Below, one piece after another: positions 31,767-45,389 of a stretch of 64,000 nt of DNA (its first letter is position 1; each line of letters starts with the position of its first letter). Source of the stretch: Bacillus vallismortis (GTDB taxonomy: Bacteria; Bacillota; Bacilli; Bacillales; Bacillaceae); the NCBI RefSeq assembly GCF_004116955.1, contig NZ_CP026362.1:1838501-1902500 (forward strand). The letters run 5' to 3'. A program made the translations under genes and the position numbers. A model generated the notes under the pieces. It ran no database searches, was not told the origin of the DNA, and was given only the letters and a program-made list of their open reading frames with translations.

Positions 31767-34700
31767 ATTGTGACTGCCGCCTCCTGATTTGTGTTGACTG
31801 CCGGCATTTGATCAGCACGGAATGTCATGCTTTCAAGCACTCGCAATATCGCTTCTGCCGTATCTAATGACGTCAAGCAGGCAACACCGTTTTCTACTGA
31901 TTCACGTCTGATTCTAAATCCGTCTCTTGCCGGCTGCTTTCCTTTTGTCAGCGTATTGATGACAAACTGCGCTTCTCCGTTTCTGATCACATCAAGCAAG
32001 TTCGGGCCGTCCTGGCCGATTTTTCCGACGACCTTCGCTGGAATGGAGGCTTCTTTCAGATAACCTGCCGTTCCTTCCGTCGCTAAAATGTTGTAGCCGA
32101 TCGCATGAAACCTCTTAGCGACAGCAAGCCCTTCTTCTTTGTCCTTATCAGCCACTGTTAAAAGCACGGAACCGTAGTTAGGGATTTGAATGCCTGAAGC
32201 AATCAACGCTTTATAGAGCGCTTTTTCAAGGGTGGAATCTTTCCCCATGACCTCACCAGTTGATTTCATTTCAGGGCCTAGCGTAATGTCCACTCTTCTC
32301 AGCTTAGCGAAGGAGAAGACCGGTGCTTTTACAAACACCCCTTGCTGTTCAGGCTGAAGGCCCTCGGCGTAGCCGAACGCAGCCAGTTTTTGGCCGAGAA
32401 TGACTTTTGTGGCGAGGTTCGCCATTGGGATACCCGTAATTTTACTTAAGAACGGTACGGTTCTGCTTGATCTTGGATTGACTTCAAGCACGTACACTTC
32501 GCCTTGTGATAACACGAATTGGATATTGAGCAACCCGACAATGTTCAGCCCTTTGGCTAATGCGATCGTGTATTGTTCAATTTTTTTCTGAATGTCTTCT
32601 GTGAGAGACTGAGGCGGATAAACCGCGATTGAGTCTCCGGAGTGAACGCCCGCCCGTTCAATGTGCTCCATAATTCCCGGAATGACAACTGTTTCACCGT
32701 CAGATACTGCATCCACTTCAATTTCTTTCCCGGTTAAATATCTGTCAATTAATACAGGGTGCTGCGGATTGATTTTGACTGCGTTTTTCATGTAATGAAG
32801 CAGCTCTTCCTCATGATACACAATCTCCATCGCCCGGCCGCCAAGTACATAGGAAGGGCGCACCAATACCGGATAGCCGATGTTACTCGCGATGCTGACC
32901 GCCTGCTCAACTGATGTCGCTGTTTTGCCAAGCGGCTGCGGAACACCAAGAGCTCCAAGCGCTTGTTCAAATTTATCCCGGTCTTCCGCACGGTCTAAAT
33001 CTTCTAATGAAGTCCCAAGGATGTTGACTCCGCGTGCAGAAAGCTCGTCTGCCAGGTTAATGGCAGTTTGTCCGCCAAACTGTACGACAACCCCCATTGG
33101 CTGTTCGAGATCAATGATGTGCATGACATCTTCAATCGTAAGCGGTTCAAAATACAGCTTGTCTGAGATGCTGAAGTCTGTTGAAACGGTTTCCGGGTTG
33201 TTATTGACAATAATGGCTTCATAGCCTGCCTGTTTAATCGCCCACACAGAGTGAACAGTTGCGTAGTCAAACTCAACACCCTGACCGATTCGAATCGGAC
33301 CGGAACCAAGCACGATCACACTTTTCTTTTCTGTAACGACAGATTCATTTTCCTCTTCGTATGTGCTGTAAAAGTATGGCGTTTCTGATTCAAATTCCGC
33401 AGCACACGTATCTACCATTTTGAATACCGGCGCAATTTCCGCTTGCTTTCTTAAGCTATAAAGCTCCGATTCTTTCATTTTCCACTCACGGCTGATGTAC
33501 TGATCAGAGAATCCGAGTTCTTTTGCCTGTCTCAACACATCCTTATCGCCCGCTTTTGCCTTCAGTTCTTTTTCAAACTGTACGATTCCGAACAGCTTAT
33601 GCAGGAAGAAAACATCGATTGTGGAAAATTCATGGAGATCTTCTACCGTGTAGCCTCTTCTGTACGCTTCAGCTAAGTAGAATAAGCGTTCATCACCGGC
33701 CTTTTTAATTCGTTTTTCAAGAAGCTCATCTGAAATGTCAGCAGCGTCTTTCAATTCAAGATGATACACATCCGCTTCCAGTGAACGCACAGCCTTCAGC
33801 AGTGACTCTTCGAGCGTGCGGCCGATCGCCATGACCTCTCCTGTCGCTTTCATTTGCGTGCCGAGCTTTCTGTTTGCTGATTCAAACTTATCAAACGGCC
33901 AGCGCGGAATTTTGGAGACGACATAGTCAAGAGCCGGTTCAAATGCTGCATATGTTTTTCCTGTTACCGGATTCATCATTTCATCTAACGAAAGGCCGAC
34001 GGCAATTTTAGCAGCAAGCTTCGCAATCGGATATCCCGTCGCTTTTGACGCAAGAGCGGATGAACGGCTGACACGCGGGTTTACCTCAATAATATAGTAT
34101 TGGAAGCTGTCTGGATCTAAAGCGAGCTGTACGTTACACCCGCCTTCAATTCCAAGCGCGCGAATGAGTTTTAATGATACATTCCGCAAGAGCTGATATT
34201 CGCGATCGCTGAGCGTTTGGCTCGGCGCGACAACAATGCTGTCGCCAGTATGGATTCCGACCGGATCAATATTTTCCATATTACAAACGACAATGGCGTG
34301 GTCTTGGCTGTCTCTCATGACTTCATATTCGATTTCTTTATAGCCGGCGATGCTTTTTTCAAGCAGACATTGGTGAACCGGGCTTAATTTTAAGCCGTTC
34401 TCAACAATTTCTTTCAGCTCAGTTTCATTCGAGCAGATGCCGCCGCCTGTTCCGCCTAATGTATATGCCGGGCGGACAATGACAGGGAATCCAATTTGGC
34501 TGACGAAGGCTTCTGCTTCTTCCAGGGAGTGGATGATCTCACTTTCAGGCACCGGTTCATTCAGCTCATTCATCAGTGTTCTAAACAAGTCGCGGTCTTC
34601 AGCCTGCTGAATCGCAGACAGCTTCGTTCCAAGCACTTCGACGCCGCACTCTTCCAGCACGCCTCTTTCAGAAAGCTCAACCGCAAGATTCAAGCCGGTT

Positions 34701-34978
34701 TGGCCTCCAAGAGTAGGAAGAATCGCATCCGGTCGCTCTTTTCTGATGATTCGCGTCAGGAATTCAGGAGTGAGCGGTTCGATGTAAACCTTGTCAGCCA
34801 TTTCTGTATCTGTCATGATCGTGGCAGGGTTTGAGTTGACAAGGATGACTTCATAGCCTTCTTCTTTCAACGCAAGGCAGGCTTGCGTTCCCGCATAGTC
34901 AAATTCTGCTGCTTGGCCGATGATGATCGGTCCAGACCCGATTACTAAAATTTTGTTAATGTCTACACGTTTTGGCAT
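31763..34978 (-). CDS. pyrAB: carbamoyl-phosphate synthase large subunit (pyrimidine)
   Basis: 1071 residues, two homologous ATP-grasp halves (each with VIGSGPI and a GGQT motif: [20 protein letters not shown] near 12 and [20 protein letters not shown] near 560) and a C-terminal MGS-like regulatory domain (about 930-1071) with [12 protein letters not shown]. It makes carbamoyl phosphate for pyrimidine synthesis; B. subtilis has a separate arginine-regulated enzyme elsewhere. It overlaps pyrAA by 16 bp. Confidence 0.97.
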
Positions 34979-36053
34979 ACCGCTTCCCCTTCTTTCTCTG
35001 TTGTTTCGATCATTTCGATGAATCTGTCAAATAGATGGTTGGCATCCTCAGGGCCTGGCGAAGCTTCGGGATGATATTGAACCGTAAATGCCGGTAATGT
35101 TTTATGCTTGAGCCCCTCAATCGTATCGTCGTTAATTGCGATATGTGTCACTTCCAGCTCTGTTTCGCTGATGGATGACACTGTATAGCCATGGTTTTGG
35201 GATGTTAAAGCTACTTTTCCGGTGGCCAGCTCTTTTACCGGATGGTTTGAGCCCCTGTGGCCGAATTTCATTTTTTCAGTATTCGCTCCGCACGCCAGCG
35301 CAAATAACTGGTGGCCGAGGCATATTCCGAATAATGGCACTTTTCCGAGAATACCTTTGATCATTTCAATCGCTTCAGGCACATCTTTCGGATCTCCAGG
35401 TCCATTAGAAAGCATGATGCCGTCCGGTTTCAGCTGAAGCACTTCTTCCGCTGTAATGTTGTAAGGCACAACAATAACGTCGCATTTCCGTTTGTTCAGC
35501 TCTCTAAGAATGCCGTGCTTCATGCCGAAGTCAACCAAGACGATACGCTTGCCTCTTCCCGGGCTCGGATATGCTGTTTTGGCTGATACTTGGGATACTT
35601 GATGTCTCGGGAGTTCAGTTTCAGTGAGCCTTTTCAGCACTGCTTCTATATCTTCATCTGGTGCAGCGAATGTTCCTTTCAGCGCGCCTGATGTGCGGAT
35701 CATTCTTGTCAGTTTTCTTGTATCAATCCCCTGCAGTCCTGGAATGTTTTTCATTTTTAAATATTCGTCTAAAGTGTATGCGGAACGCCAGTTTGAAGGC
35801 AGTTCACACAATTCTTTGACGACCAGCCCTTTTACAAAAGGGGTAATGGATTCAAAATCATCACGGTTAATGCCGTAATTCCCAATAAGCGGATACGTTA
35901 ATGTTACGATCTGCCCGCAGTAAGAAGGATCAGATAAAATTTCCTGATAACCTGTCATTCCCGTGTTAAAAACGACTTCTCCCATGCTGTGTTCTAAGCT
36001 TCCGAAGGCTTTTCCCTCGAATACCGCTCCGTTTTCCAGTACTAATCGTCTCT

Positions 36054-36057
<4 letters not shown>
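34963..36057 (-). CDS. pyrAA: carbamoyl-phosphate synthase small subunit (glutaminase)
   Basis: 364 residues. N-terminal CarA domain ([15 protein letters not shown]) and a class-I glutamine amidotransferase domain with the nucleophile in FGICLGHQL (about 240-248) and the HPEASPGP catalytic His-Glu. It supplies ammonia to PyrAB. The ATG overlaps the pyrC stop as ATGA. Confidence 0.97.
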
Positions 36058-38256
<2,199 letters not shown>

Positions 38257-38271
38257 TCAACTTTAAGGCTG

Positions 38272-38369
38272 AAAAAAACCCCGGTCTAAGATAGACTCGG
38301 GGTATGGTTAAATAGAGGGCAGCATTGAAGCTTCCTTCTCTTCATAACCCTTCCAAGCCTCTCTGGACT
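38272..38369 (-). promoter_or_regulatory. PyrR attenuator 3 (pyrP-pyrB intergenic)
   Basis: The PyrR-binding loop AGTCCAGAGAGGCT lies at 38369-38356 on the minus strand. About 55 bp on, a terminator stem CCCCGAGTCTA...TAGACCGGGG (38302-38279) is followed by a T run to 38272. By known mechanism UMP-bound PyrR stabilises the anti-antiterminator and lets the terminator form. Confidence 0.92.
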
Positions 38370-38383
38370 TTCATTAAAAGGTT

Positions 38384-39691
38384 TTAAATATGATGTTGTT
38401 CAGATGTATCCACCTGCTCTTCTTTCGCCTGCGGAAGAATCAGGTTTAAAATGACACCGACAATCGCAGCAAGCGCCATTCCTGATACTTGGAATCCTCC
38501 TTGAGACACTTGGATAAACGCGCCTCCTACACCAATCACAAGGATAACCGATGTGATAATGAGGTTTCTGTTGTTTTCATAATCAATTTTGTTGTCTATC
38601 AGCATTCTCAGACCGCTTGAAGCAATGATTCCGAACAGCAGGAAGGAGACGCCTCCCATGACCGCTGACGGCACTGAACTGATCAGCGCTGAGATTTTGC
38701 CGATAAAGCCGAAGCATAATGCAATTACTGCAGCGCCGCCGATGACAAAGACGCTGAATACTCTTGTAATGGCCAGCACGCCAATGTTTTCTCCGTAAGT
38801 CGTTGTCGGCGGACCGCCGATCAGGGAAGCCAGAATTGTCGCCACGCTGTCACCCATGATGGAGCGATGAAGCCCCGGCTTTTTAATGAAATCTTGTCCG
38901 ACAACTTTGCTTAGCACCATTTGATGGCCGATATGCTCAGACATTGTCACAAACGCGACAGGAACCATGGCCGCTGCGATGCCGAGTGTTATTGACGGTG
39001 AATAGTCTTTGAACGGGATGATAAATTCAGGCACTGCAAACCATTTCGCGTCAAGCACCGGCTGGAAGTTGACAATCCCTTGTATAAGGGCAAATAGGTA
39101 TCCGCCGATAATGCCAATCAGAACCGGTATCAGGCTTAAAAATCCTCGCAAGTAAATTGCGCATATAATCGTGATGGCCAGCGTAACCCCTGCGACACTA
39201 AAATGCTTTAAGCTGTAGACCAATTCACTCGCGTTCGGATCAGCGTACATCGCCATGTTTACCGCAGTGCTTGCCAGCCCCAGCCCGATGACGATAATAA
39301 CAGGGCCTACGACTACAGGAGGGAGAACCTTCATCAGCCAGCCTGTTCCTAGCTGCCTGATCAATAAGGCAATCAGCCCATACACTAACCCCGCAAGAAA
39401 CGCTCCGACCATGGCCGCTCCCGGCCCGCCGGTCGCTTTGACCAATATGATCGGAGAAATAAAAGCGAAGGATGAACCGAGATACGCAGGAATTTGCCCT
39501 TTCGTAATGAGAAGGTAAGCCAGTGTCCCGATGCCGCTTGTCACCAATGCCACTGCAGGACTCATTCCGACCAGCTTCGGAACCAAAATCGTTGAACCAA
39601 ACATGGCAAACAAATGCTGCAGGCTGAATGAAACCCACGAGAAAGGTGTCGGGACATCCCTGACTCCTAAATTTACTTTTTTCTTACTCAT
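38384..39691 (-). CDS. pyrP: uracil permease
   Basis: 435 residues from ATG 39691 (MSKKKVNLGVRDVPTPFSW); the longer frame to 39736 runs into the attenuator. NCS2 nucleobase transporter with about 12-14 membrane segments and the family motifs SFAFISPIIL, PVVVGPVIIVIGL and GGPPTTTYGENIG. It takes up uracil for salvage. Its position within the operon between two attenuators places its expression under PyrR twice. Confidence 0.96.
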   Translation of the reverse strand: MSKKKVNLGVRDVPTPFSWVSFSLQHLFAMFGSTILVPKLVGMSPAVALVTSGIGTLAYLLITKGQIPAYLGSSFAFISPIILVKATGGPGAAMVGAFLAGLVYGLIALLIRQLGTGWLMKVLPPVVVGPVIIVIGLGLASTAVNMAMYADPNASELVYSLKHFSVAGVTLAITIICAIYLRGFLSLIPVLIGIIGGYLFALIQGIVNFQPVLDAKWFAVPEFIIPFKDYSPSITLGIAAAMVPVAFVTMSEHIGHQMVLSKVVGQDFIKKPGLHRSIMGDSVATILASLIGGPPTTTYGENIGVLAITRVFSVFVIGGAAVIALCFGFIGKISALISSVPSAVMGGVSFLLFGIIASSGLRMLIDNKIDYENNRNLIITSVILVIGVGGAFIQVSQGGFQVSGMALAAIVGVILNLILPQAKEEQVDTSEQHHI

Positions 39692-39744
39692 GATGATTTT
39701 CCCCCTGATTGTTAACTTTATATTAGGATGACTCAATGACTGTA

Positions 39745-39845
39745 TAAAAAAACCTCTTTGCTATTTTTACGCAAAGAGGCATACAAAGTCCTGCCGAATA
39801 CGTTCGGGACTTTGTTTTTGTACCTCTTTGCAACCTCTCTGGATT
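39745..39845 (-). promoter_or_regulatory. PyrR attenuator 2 (pyrR-pyrP intergenic)
   Basis: PyrR-binding loop AATCCAGAGAGGTT at 39845-39832 (minus). A second inverted repeat (ACAAAGTCC/GGACTTTGT, 39783-39815) lies between it and the terminator stem CCTCTTTGC-GCAAAGAGG (39753-39779), which ends in T7 (39752-39746). Confidence 0.92.
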
Positions 39846-39865
39846 GCCTTTAAAAAGGTGATCTA

Positions 39866-40429
<564 letters not shown>

Positions 40430-40435
40430 TCATAT

Positions 40436-40540
40436 AGAAGAAAAAACCCCTCTTGCCAGAGCATAGAGGGGTTTTAGGACAAGGTACGCGCCAACACACG
40501 CATCCCGTCTATCCATTATCCTTCTCAGCCTCTCTGGACT
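40436..40540 (-). promoter_or_regulatory. PyrR attenuator 1 (pyrR leader)
   Basis: PyrR-binding loop AGTCCAGAGAGGCT at 40540-40527 on the minus strand. The terminator stem AAAACCCCTC/GAGGGGTTTT (40475-40466 with 40452-40443) follows, then TTTTTTCTTC. It lies between the operon promoter and pyrR. Confidence 0.93.
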
Positions 40541-40568
40541 GTTTTAAAGAATCTATTCAGCTTCGTTT

Positions 40569-40597
40569 ATTATTTCAGAAAAGAAACAGCCTGTCAA
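40569..40597 (-). promoter_or_regulatory. SigA promoter of the pyr operon
   Basis: A perfect TTGACA (40597-40592) and AATAAT (40574-40569) with a 17-bp spacer. The -35 box contains the TGA stop codon of rluD (40596-40594). Transcription would start near 40562, just before the first PyrR site. Confidence 0.8.
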
Positions 40598-41505
40598 CCG
40601 TTTTTTCTGAGGCTTTCGATTAATTCTGCCATATCGTCCGGAAGCGGCGCTTCAAATTCGACATATTCACCGGTGCGAGGATGATCAAAACCTAAAATGC
40701 CGGCGTGGAGGGCCTGGCCGTTAAAATCAATCGTTTTTCTTGGCCCGTATTTTGGATCGCCCGCTAATGGAAATCCGATATATTTCATATGCACACGAAT
40801 TTGGTGCGTTCTTCCTGTTTCAAGCTGGCATTCCACCAGCGTAAAATCTTGAAAACGCTCAAGTACATGAAAATGAGTGACGGCGTTTTTGCCATCACGC
40901 GCTACAGTCATGCTTTGACGGTCTTTCTTGTCCCGGCCGATCGGCGCGTCAATAGTGCCGTCATCGTGAGAAATAAGCCCGTGGACAACCGCCGTATATT
41001 TACGCGTAACCGTTTTGTTGACCAATTGGTTCACGAGTGACTCATGCGCCATATCATTTTTCGCCACCATCAATAAGCCGGACGTGTCCTTATCGATTCT
41101 GTGAACAATCCCCGGACGCATCACGCCATTAATGCCGGAAAGATCCGTGCAATGAGCCATAAGGCCGTTTACAAGTGTCCCCGTAAGATGCCCGGGGGCT
41201 GGGTGAACAACCATTCCGCGAGGTTTATTGACGACCAGCACATCCTGGTCTTCATAATAAATATCAAGATCCATAGGTTCTGCCAGCACGTCGAGCGCTT
41301 CTGGCTCAGGTACAGTGACAGTCACCTGATCACCCGGCTGAATTTTATAATTGGATTTTACGGGGCTTCCGTTTACGACAATTTGTCCGTCTTTCACCCA
41401 TTGCTGCACCTGGGTTCTCGACCAATCATTCTCAGTCGATGCCAGAAATTTATCAATCCGCTCACTTTTTTGTTCTTCTGAGGCGGTTATATCAATTTGA
41501 TTCAT
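40594..41505 (-). CDS. rluD: 23S rRNA pseudouridine synthase, RluD-type
   Basis: 303 residues (YlyB) from ATG 41505; the longer frame to 41694 covers lspA and is discarded. N-terminal S4 RNA-binding domain (SERIDKFLASTENDWSRTQVQ) and the RluA-family catalytic motif IVHRIDKDTSGLLMVAK (about 130-146) with its Asp. Also GRTHQIRVHM. Probably modifies 23S helix 69. It starts one base before the lspA stop end (1-bp gap). Confidence 0.94.
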   Translation of the reverse strand: MNQIDITASEEQKSERIDKFLASTENDWSRTQVQQWVKDGQIVVNGSPVKSNYKIQPGDQVTVTVPEPEALDVLAEPMDLDIYYEDQDVLVVNKPRGMVVHPAPGHLTGTLVNGLMAHCTDLSGINGVMRPGIVHRIDKDTSGLLMVAKNDMAHESLVNQLVNKTVTRKYTAVVHGLISHDDGTIDAPIGRDKKDRQSMTVARDGKNAVTHFHVLERFQDFTLVECQLETGRTHQIRVHMKYIGFPLAGDPKYGPRKTIDFNGQALHAGILGFDHPRTGEYVEFEAPLPDDMAELIESLRKNG

Positions 41506-41506
41506 G

Positions 41507-41971
41507 CTATTGCTCCTTTTTCTTTTTCCCGCTGTCCAACAGCATTTGTATAAATAAAAGCATGACGCCGACACATAGTGAAGAGTCCGCGATATTAAAA
41601 ATCGGGTAATTGTAATCCACAATGATGACATGGATAAAATCCACAACTTCCTGTCTGAAGACCCTGTCGATGAAGTTGCCGATGGCACCGCCAAGCATAA
41701 GTCCGAGAGCTACGCCAAGAAGCCTTTGTCCTTTAGTATAACGCTGTATGTAATAAACAATGCCAATAATAACCGCGGTTGTAATGAGGTAGAAAAACCA
41801 CATCTGACCGGCCAATATCCCCCATGCAGCACCCGTATTGCGATGGGAGGTGATATAGAATACCTGATCAATGATCGGAATGCTTTGTCCAAGCTCCATG
41901 TTCTTGACGACTAGCCATTTTGTCAATTGATCGGCTGCAATAATAAGAAGTGCAATGATATAATACAGCAC
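41507..41971 (-). CDS. lspA: prolipoprotein signal peptidase II
   Basis: 154 residues, GTG start at 41971 with TGGAGGAA upstream. Four membrane helices. The two catalytic aspartates lie in GNFIDRVFR (about 100-108) and FNIADSSL (about 124-131). It removes signal peptides from lipidated prolipoproteins. It is co-transcribed with rluD. Confidence 0.96.
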   Translation of the reverse strand: MLYYIIALLIIAADQLTKWLVVKNMELGQSIPIIDQVFYITSHRNTGAAWGILAGQMWFFYLITTAVIIGIVYYIQRYTKGQRLLGVALGLMLGGAIGNFIDRVFRQEVVDFIHVIIVDYNYPIFNIADSSLCVGVMLLFIQMLLDSGKKKKEQ

Positions 41972-42011
41972 AAACGTTCCTCCAGTTTACGGTTACTTTA
42001 ATCCATTATGC

Positions 42012-42040
42012 ATTTTATCAATAAAAAGCACCGGAGTAAA
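42012..42040 (-). promoter_or_regulatory. promoter for lspA-rluD
   Basis: TTTACT (42040-42035) and an extended -10 TGA-TAAAAT (42017-42012) with a 17-bp spacer on the minus strand, directly after the ylyA terminator hairpin and about 40 bp before the lspA GTG. Confidence 0.65.
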
Positions 42041-42059
42041 GATATATCAGGCATATAAA

Positions 42060-42094
42060 CCAGACAGGCACTGTTATTCATACAGTGCCTGTCC
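42060..42094 (-). terminator. ylyA hairpin terminator
   Basis: A perfect 12-bp inverted repeat, GACAGGCACTGT (42063-42074) with ACAGTGCCTGTC (42082-42093), enclosing the ylyA stop codon in its loop. On the minus strand it is followed by TGGTTTATAT, a poor U run. Confidence 0.6.
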
Positions 42095-42448
42095 ATATTC
42101 GATATCCGTTGATTTCCACAGCGGAAGCGTTTTTTTTTCAAATTGGACAGAATAAATAAAATCGTTTGCTGTACGGGCTGTCGGCAGTACAGCAAGCTTT
42201 GAAAGAGGAATGGGAGTCCCAGATTCTTCACAATATCCGAATGTGCCGTTTTCGATTTTGGACAAAGCGAGAAGAACGTCTTGAAGCTCTTCTTTAATGT
42301 GATAGACCAGAGTTGCTTTTTGTTTATGATTGATTGCTGCTTGCGGGCTTGTTGAAGCCTGAAAGCAAGAATACTCAAATAATCTCGACTGTAATTCTTC
42401 TTTCATTAGAAGAAGTTCCGTATAAATTGCGGTCAGTTGATCATTCAT
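42074..42448 (-). CDS. ylyA: YlyA, TraR/DksA-like RNA polymerase-associated protein
   Basis: 124 residues. An N-terminal coiled-coil helix (about 1-75) is followed by a DksA-type end NGTFGYCEESGTPIPLSKL-x-V-L-P-T-A. The zinc finger is degenerate: one Cys where four are typical. In B. subtilis YlyA is reported as a forespore protein that modulates SigG-dependent transcription, which fits its neighbourhood only loosely (sigG is 10 kb away). I could not pick out its promoter. Confidence 0.85.
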   Translation of the reverse strand: MNDQLTAIYTELLLMKEELQSRLFEYSCFQASTSPQAAINHKQKATLVYHIKEELQDVLLALSKIENGTFGYCEESGTPIPLSKLAVLPTARTANDFIYSVQFEKKTLPLWKSTDIEYGQALYE

Positions 42449-42555
42449 TCATCACAACTCCTGCTCTTAACGTAATACCTATATTGTTGCCTGTGAATGA
42501 TGATCTAAAGCCCATAAGATTTTTCCTGCCGTTCTAAACGATGTCACTCTTGGCA

Positions 42556-42584
42556 CAAAAAAAGCCCGGCTTTTACGCCAGGCT
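42556..42584 (-). terminator. ileS terminator
   Basis: Minus strand AGCCTGGC (42584-42577) pairs with GCCGGGCT (42570-42563) around a 6-base loop, followed by T7. It begins 9 bp after the ileS stop. Confidence 0.9.
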
Positions 42585-42592
42585 ATTTTTCA

Positions 42593-45358
42593 TTAATTTT
42601 GATAGTATTTTTCAACGATTTCAGCGTTTCGCAATGAAAGTGTAGGATATTTCGGATTTGCCCCCACGTCTTTTGAAATCACTCGGGATCTTTCACACAT
42701 TTCGCCTTCGGCTTTCTCGACAGCGATTTTACCTGTCGCGAAGCTTTGCGCATCGTTCGGCGCTTCATTTTCTTCGCTGATTGTCAGTTCAGAAACAATA
42801 AACAGCTGAGAAAGATTTTCTTTAATCGAAGCCAAGAGCTCTTGGTTTTCTTTGTTTGGATACAGTTTCAAGTTCGCTTCCAATGATTTACCGATAATTT
42901 TTTCATTCCGGGCAGTTTCTAACGCTTTTAGCACATCGTCACGGAAAGTCAAAAAGCGGTCAAATTTATCTTCTGTCATTTCGCTGTTTGGAACCGCGAT
43001 TGTTTCCGGCATATCTGTCAGCTGAACGCTCTGCTCTTCAACAAATGCTAAATGAGCCCATAATTCGTCAGCGGTATGAGGAAGGATAGGCGCTGAAAGC
43101 TTCACTAATGCTAGAAGCGTTTCATAGAATACCGTCTGCATGCTGCGTCTGTCCGGATGATCCGCATGCTCGATGTAGACAATATCTTTTGCGAAATCAA
43201 GATAGAATGAGCTCAATTCGATTGTGCAGAAATTATGGATGCTGTGGTACACAACTGCAAATTCATACTCATCATACGCTTTTTTCACTTTGTCAATCAA
43301 TTTGTTCAGCTTAATCAGCATATACTGATCCACTTCGCGAAGATCTTCGACAGCCACCGCATTCGTTTTTGGATCAAAGTCGAATAGGTTGCCGTGAAGG
43401 AAACGGAACGTATTGCGGATTTTACGGTATACTTCAGCAACCTGCTTTAGGATTGCGTCTGACACGCGAACATCCGCCTGATAATCAACTGAAGACACCC
43501 ATAATCTCAAGATATCGGCACCAAGCTGTTTCATAACTTTAGCTGGAACAACGACGTTACCGATTGATTTACTCATCTTGCGCCCTTCTCCATCCAGTGC
43601 GAAACCATGGCTGAGCACACCTTTATATGGCGCCTTTCCTGTTACGGCTACCGCTGTAGAAAGAGATGAGTTAAACCAGCCGCGATATTGGTCAGATCCT
43701 TCAAGGTATAAATCAGCCGGTCGAACGAGGTCTTCACGCTCTTCAAGCACCGCTTGATGGGAAGAGCCTGAATCAAACCAAACATCCATGATGTCCTGTT
43801 CTTTTGTGAACGTGCCGTTCGGGCTGCCAGGATGCGTAAAGCCTTCCGGAAGAAGATCCTTCGCTTCTTTTTCAAACCAGATGTTTGATCCGTGCTGTCT
43901 GAACAATTCAGAAACATGTTCAATGGTTTCATCTGTAATAATCGGTTCTCCGTTTTCAGCATAGAAAACCGGAATCGGCACACCCCACGCACGCTGTCTG
44001 GAAATACACCAGTCTCCGCGGTCACGAACCATGTTGTGCAAACGCTGCTCGCCCCATTCAGGGACCCATTTGGTTTCTTTAATGGCATCCAGCAGGTCTG
44101 ATCTGAAATCTTTAATTGAAGCAAACCATTGCGCTGTCGCTCTGAAAATGGTTGGTTTTTTTGTTCTCCAATCGTGCGGATAAGAGTGGGTAATGAATTC
44201 AAGCTTCACAAGCGCGCCTTTTTCATCAAGCTGCTGTGTGATCGCTTTGTTCGCATCATCATAGAACATGCCTTCAAAGCCTGGCGCTTCGCTTGTCATG
44301 ACACCTTTTGCATCAACCGGACATAGTACATCCAGACCGTATTTTTGGCCGATGATAAAGTCATCTTCCCCGTGTCCCGGCGCAGTATGAACACAGCCTG
44401 TTCCGGCATCAGTTGTTACGTGTTCGCCAAGCATTACAAGAGAGTCTCTGCCATATAGCGGGTGTTCGGCGACAATGTTCTCAAGGTCTTTCCCTTTGAT
44501 CGTTCTTGTCACTTCATACTGATCAAACCCACATGCAGACGCCACATTTTCGACTAAAGCACTTGCTACAACAAAACGGTCTTCTCCTACTGCAATCACG
44601 CTGTACTCAAGGTCAGGATGCACCGAAATTCCGAGGTTCGCCGGAATTGTCCAAGGCGTTGTTGTCCAAATGATGATGCGCTCGCCGCTGTCCAGAACGC
44701 CTTTTCCGTCTTTCACACCGAAAGCAACGTAAATAGATGCAGAGCGTTTGTCTTGATATTCGATCTCGGCTTCAGCCAACGCAGACTCACTTGAAGGTGA
44801 CCAGTTAACCGGTTTAAGACCTTTATAAATGTAGCCTCGTTTTGCCATCTCACCAAAAACGCGGATTTGCTGCGCTTCGTATTCCGGTTTTAATGTCACA
44901 TATGGGTTTTCCCAATCACCGCGGACACCAAGGCGCTTGAACTGCTCACGCTGGCCCTCGATTTGCTTCCAAGCGTACTCTTCGCACAGTTTGCGGAATT
45001 CCGCTACAGACATTTCTTTGCGGTTGACTTTTTTGTTTTTTGTAAGGGCTGTTTCAATCGGCAACCCGTGTGTATCCCAGCCCGGTACATACGGCGCGTT
45101 GTAGCCGCTCATTGATTTGTAGCGGACAATAAAGTCCTTTAAAATCTTGTTAAGCGCGTGGCCCATATGGATATCGCCGTTTGCATACGGAGGTCCGTCA
45201 TGTAAAACAAATTTCGGGCGGTCTTTCGTCCGTTCTTGCACAAGACGGTAGATATCCTCTTCTTCCCATTTCTTTTGCATATCAGGCTCACGATTTGGCA
45301 AATTTCCTCGCATCGGGAAATCTGTTTTCGGCATTAAGAGCGTGTCTTTAAAATCCAT
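42593..45358 (-). CDS. ileS: isoleucyl-tRNA synthetase
   Basis: 921 residues from ATG 45358 ([18 protein letters not shown]), 7 bases after GGAGG; an ATG two codons earlier is too close to the site. Class-I synthetase with HMGH at 64-67 and KMSKS in [10 protein letters not shown] (about 593-602); the CP1 editing domain lies between ([13 protein letters not shown]). The C-terminal end has a single Cys (GEMCERSRV) and lacks the zinc-finger cysteines seen in E. coli IleS. Expression is controlled by the T-box upstream. Confidence 0.97.
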   Translation of the reverse strand: MDFKDTLLMPKTDFPMRGNLPNREPDMQKKWEEEDIYRLVQERTKDRPKFVLHDGPPYANGDIHMGHALNKILKDFIVRYKSMSGYNAPYVPGWDTHGLPIETALTKNKKVNRKEMSVAEFRKLCEEYAWKQIEGQREQFKRLGVRGDWENPYVTLKPEYEAQQIRVFGEMAKRGYIYKGLKPVNWSPSSESALAEAEIEYQDKRSASIYVAFGVKDGKGVLDSGERIIIWTTTPWTIPANLGISVHPDLEYSVIAVGEDRFVVASALVENVASACGFDQYEVTRTIKGKDLENIVAEHPLYGRDSLVMLGEHVTTDAGTGCVHTAPGHGEDDFIIGQKYGLDVLCPVDAKGVMTSEAPGFEGMFYDDANKAITQQLDEKGALVKLEFITHSYPHDWRTKKPTIFRATAQWFASIKDFRSDLLDAIKETKWVPEWGEQRLHNMVRDRGDWCISRQRAWGVPIPVFYAENGEPIITDETIEHVSELFRQHGSNIWFEKEAKDLLPEGFTHPGSPNGTFTKEQDIMDVWFDSGSSHQAVLEEREDLVRPADLYLEGSDQYRGWFNSSLSTAVAVTGKAPYKGVLSHGFALDGEGRKMSKSIGNVVVPAKVMKQLGADILRLWVSSVDYQADVRVSDAILKQVAEVYRKIRNTFRFLHGNLFDFDPKTNAVAVEDLREVDQYMLIKLNKLIDKVKKAYDEYEFAVVYHSIHNFCTIELSSFYLDFAKDIVYIEHADHPDRRSMQTVFYETLLALVKLSAPILPHTADELWAHLAFVEEQSVQLTDMPETIAVPNSEMTEDKFDRFLTFRDDVLKALETARNEKIIGKSLEANLKLYPNKENQELLASIKENLSQLFIVSELTISEENEAPNDAQSFATGKIAVEKAEGEMCERSRVISKDVGANPKYPTLSLRNAEIVEKYYQN

Positions 45359-45389
45359 TTTCATTCCTCCACTGCATTTTTTCAGAAAA

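Noticed and set aside
41506..41694. 63-codon N-terminal extension of rluD
   Set aside because: The extension lies within lspA on the same strand in another frame; ATG 41505 begins the S4 domain and fits the family.
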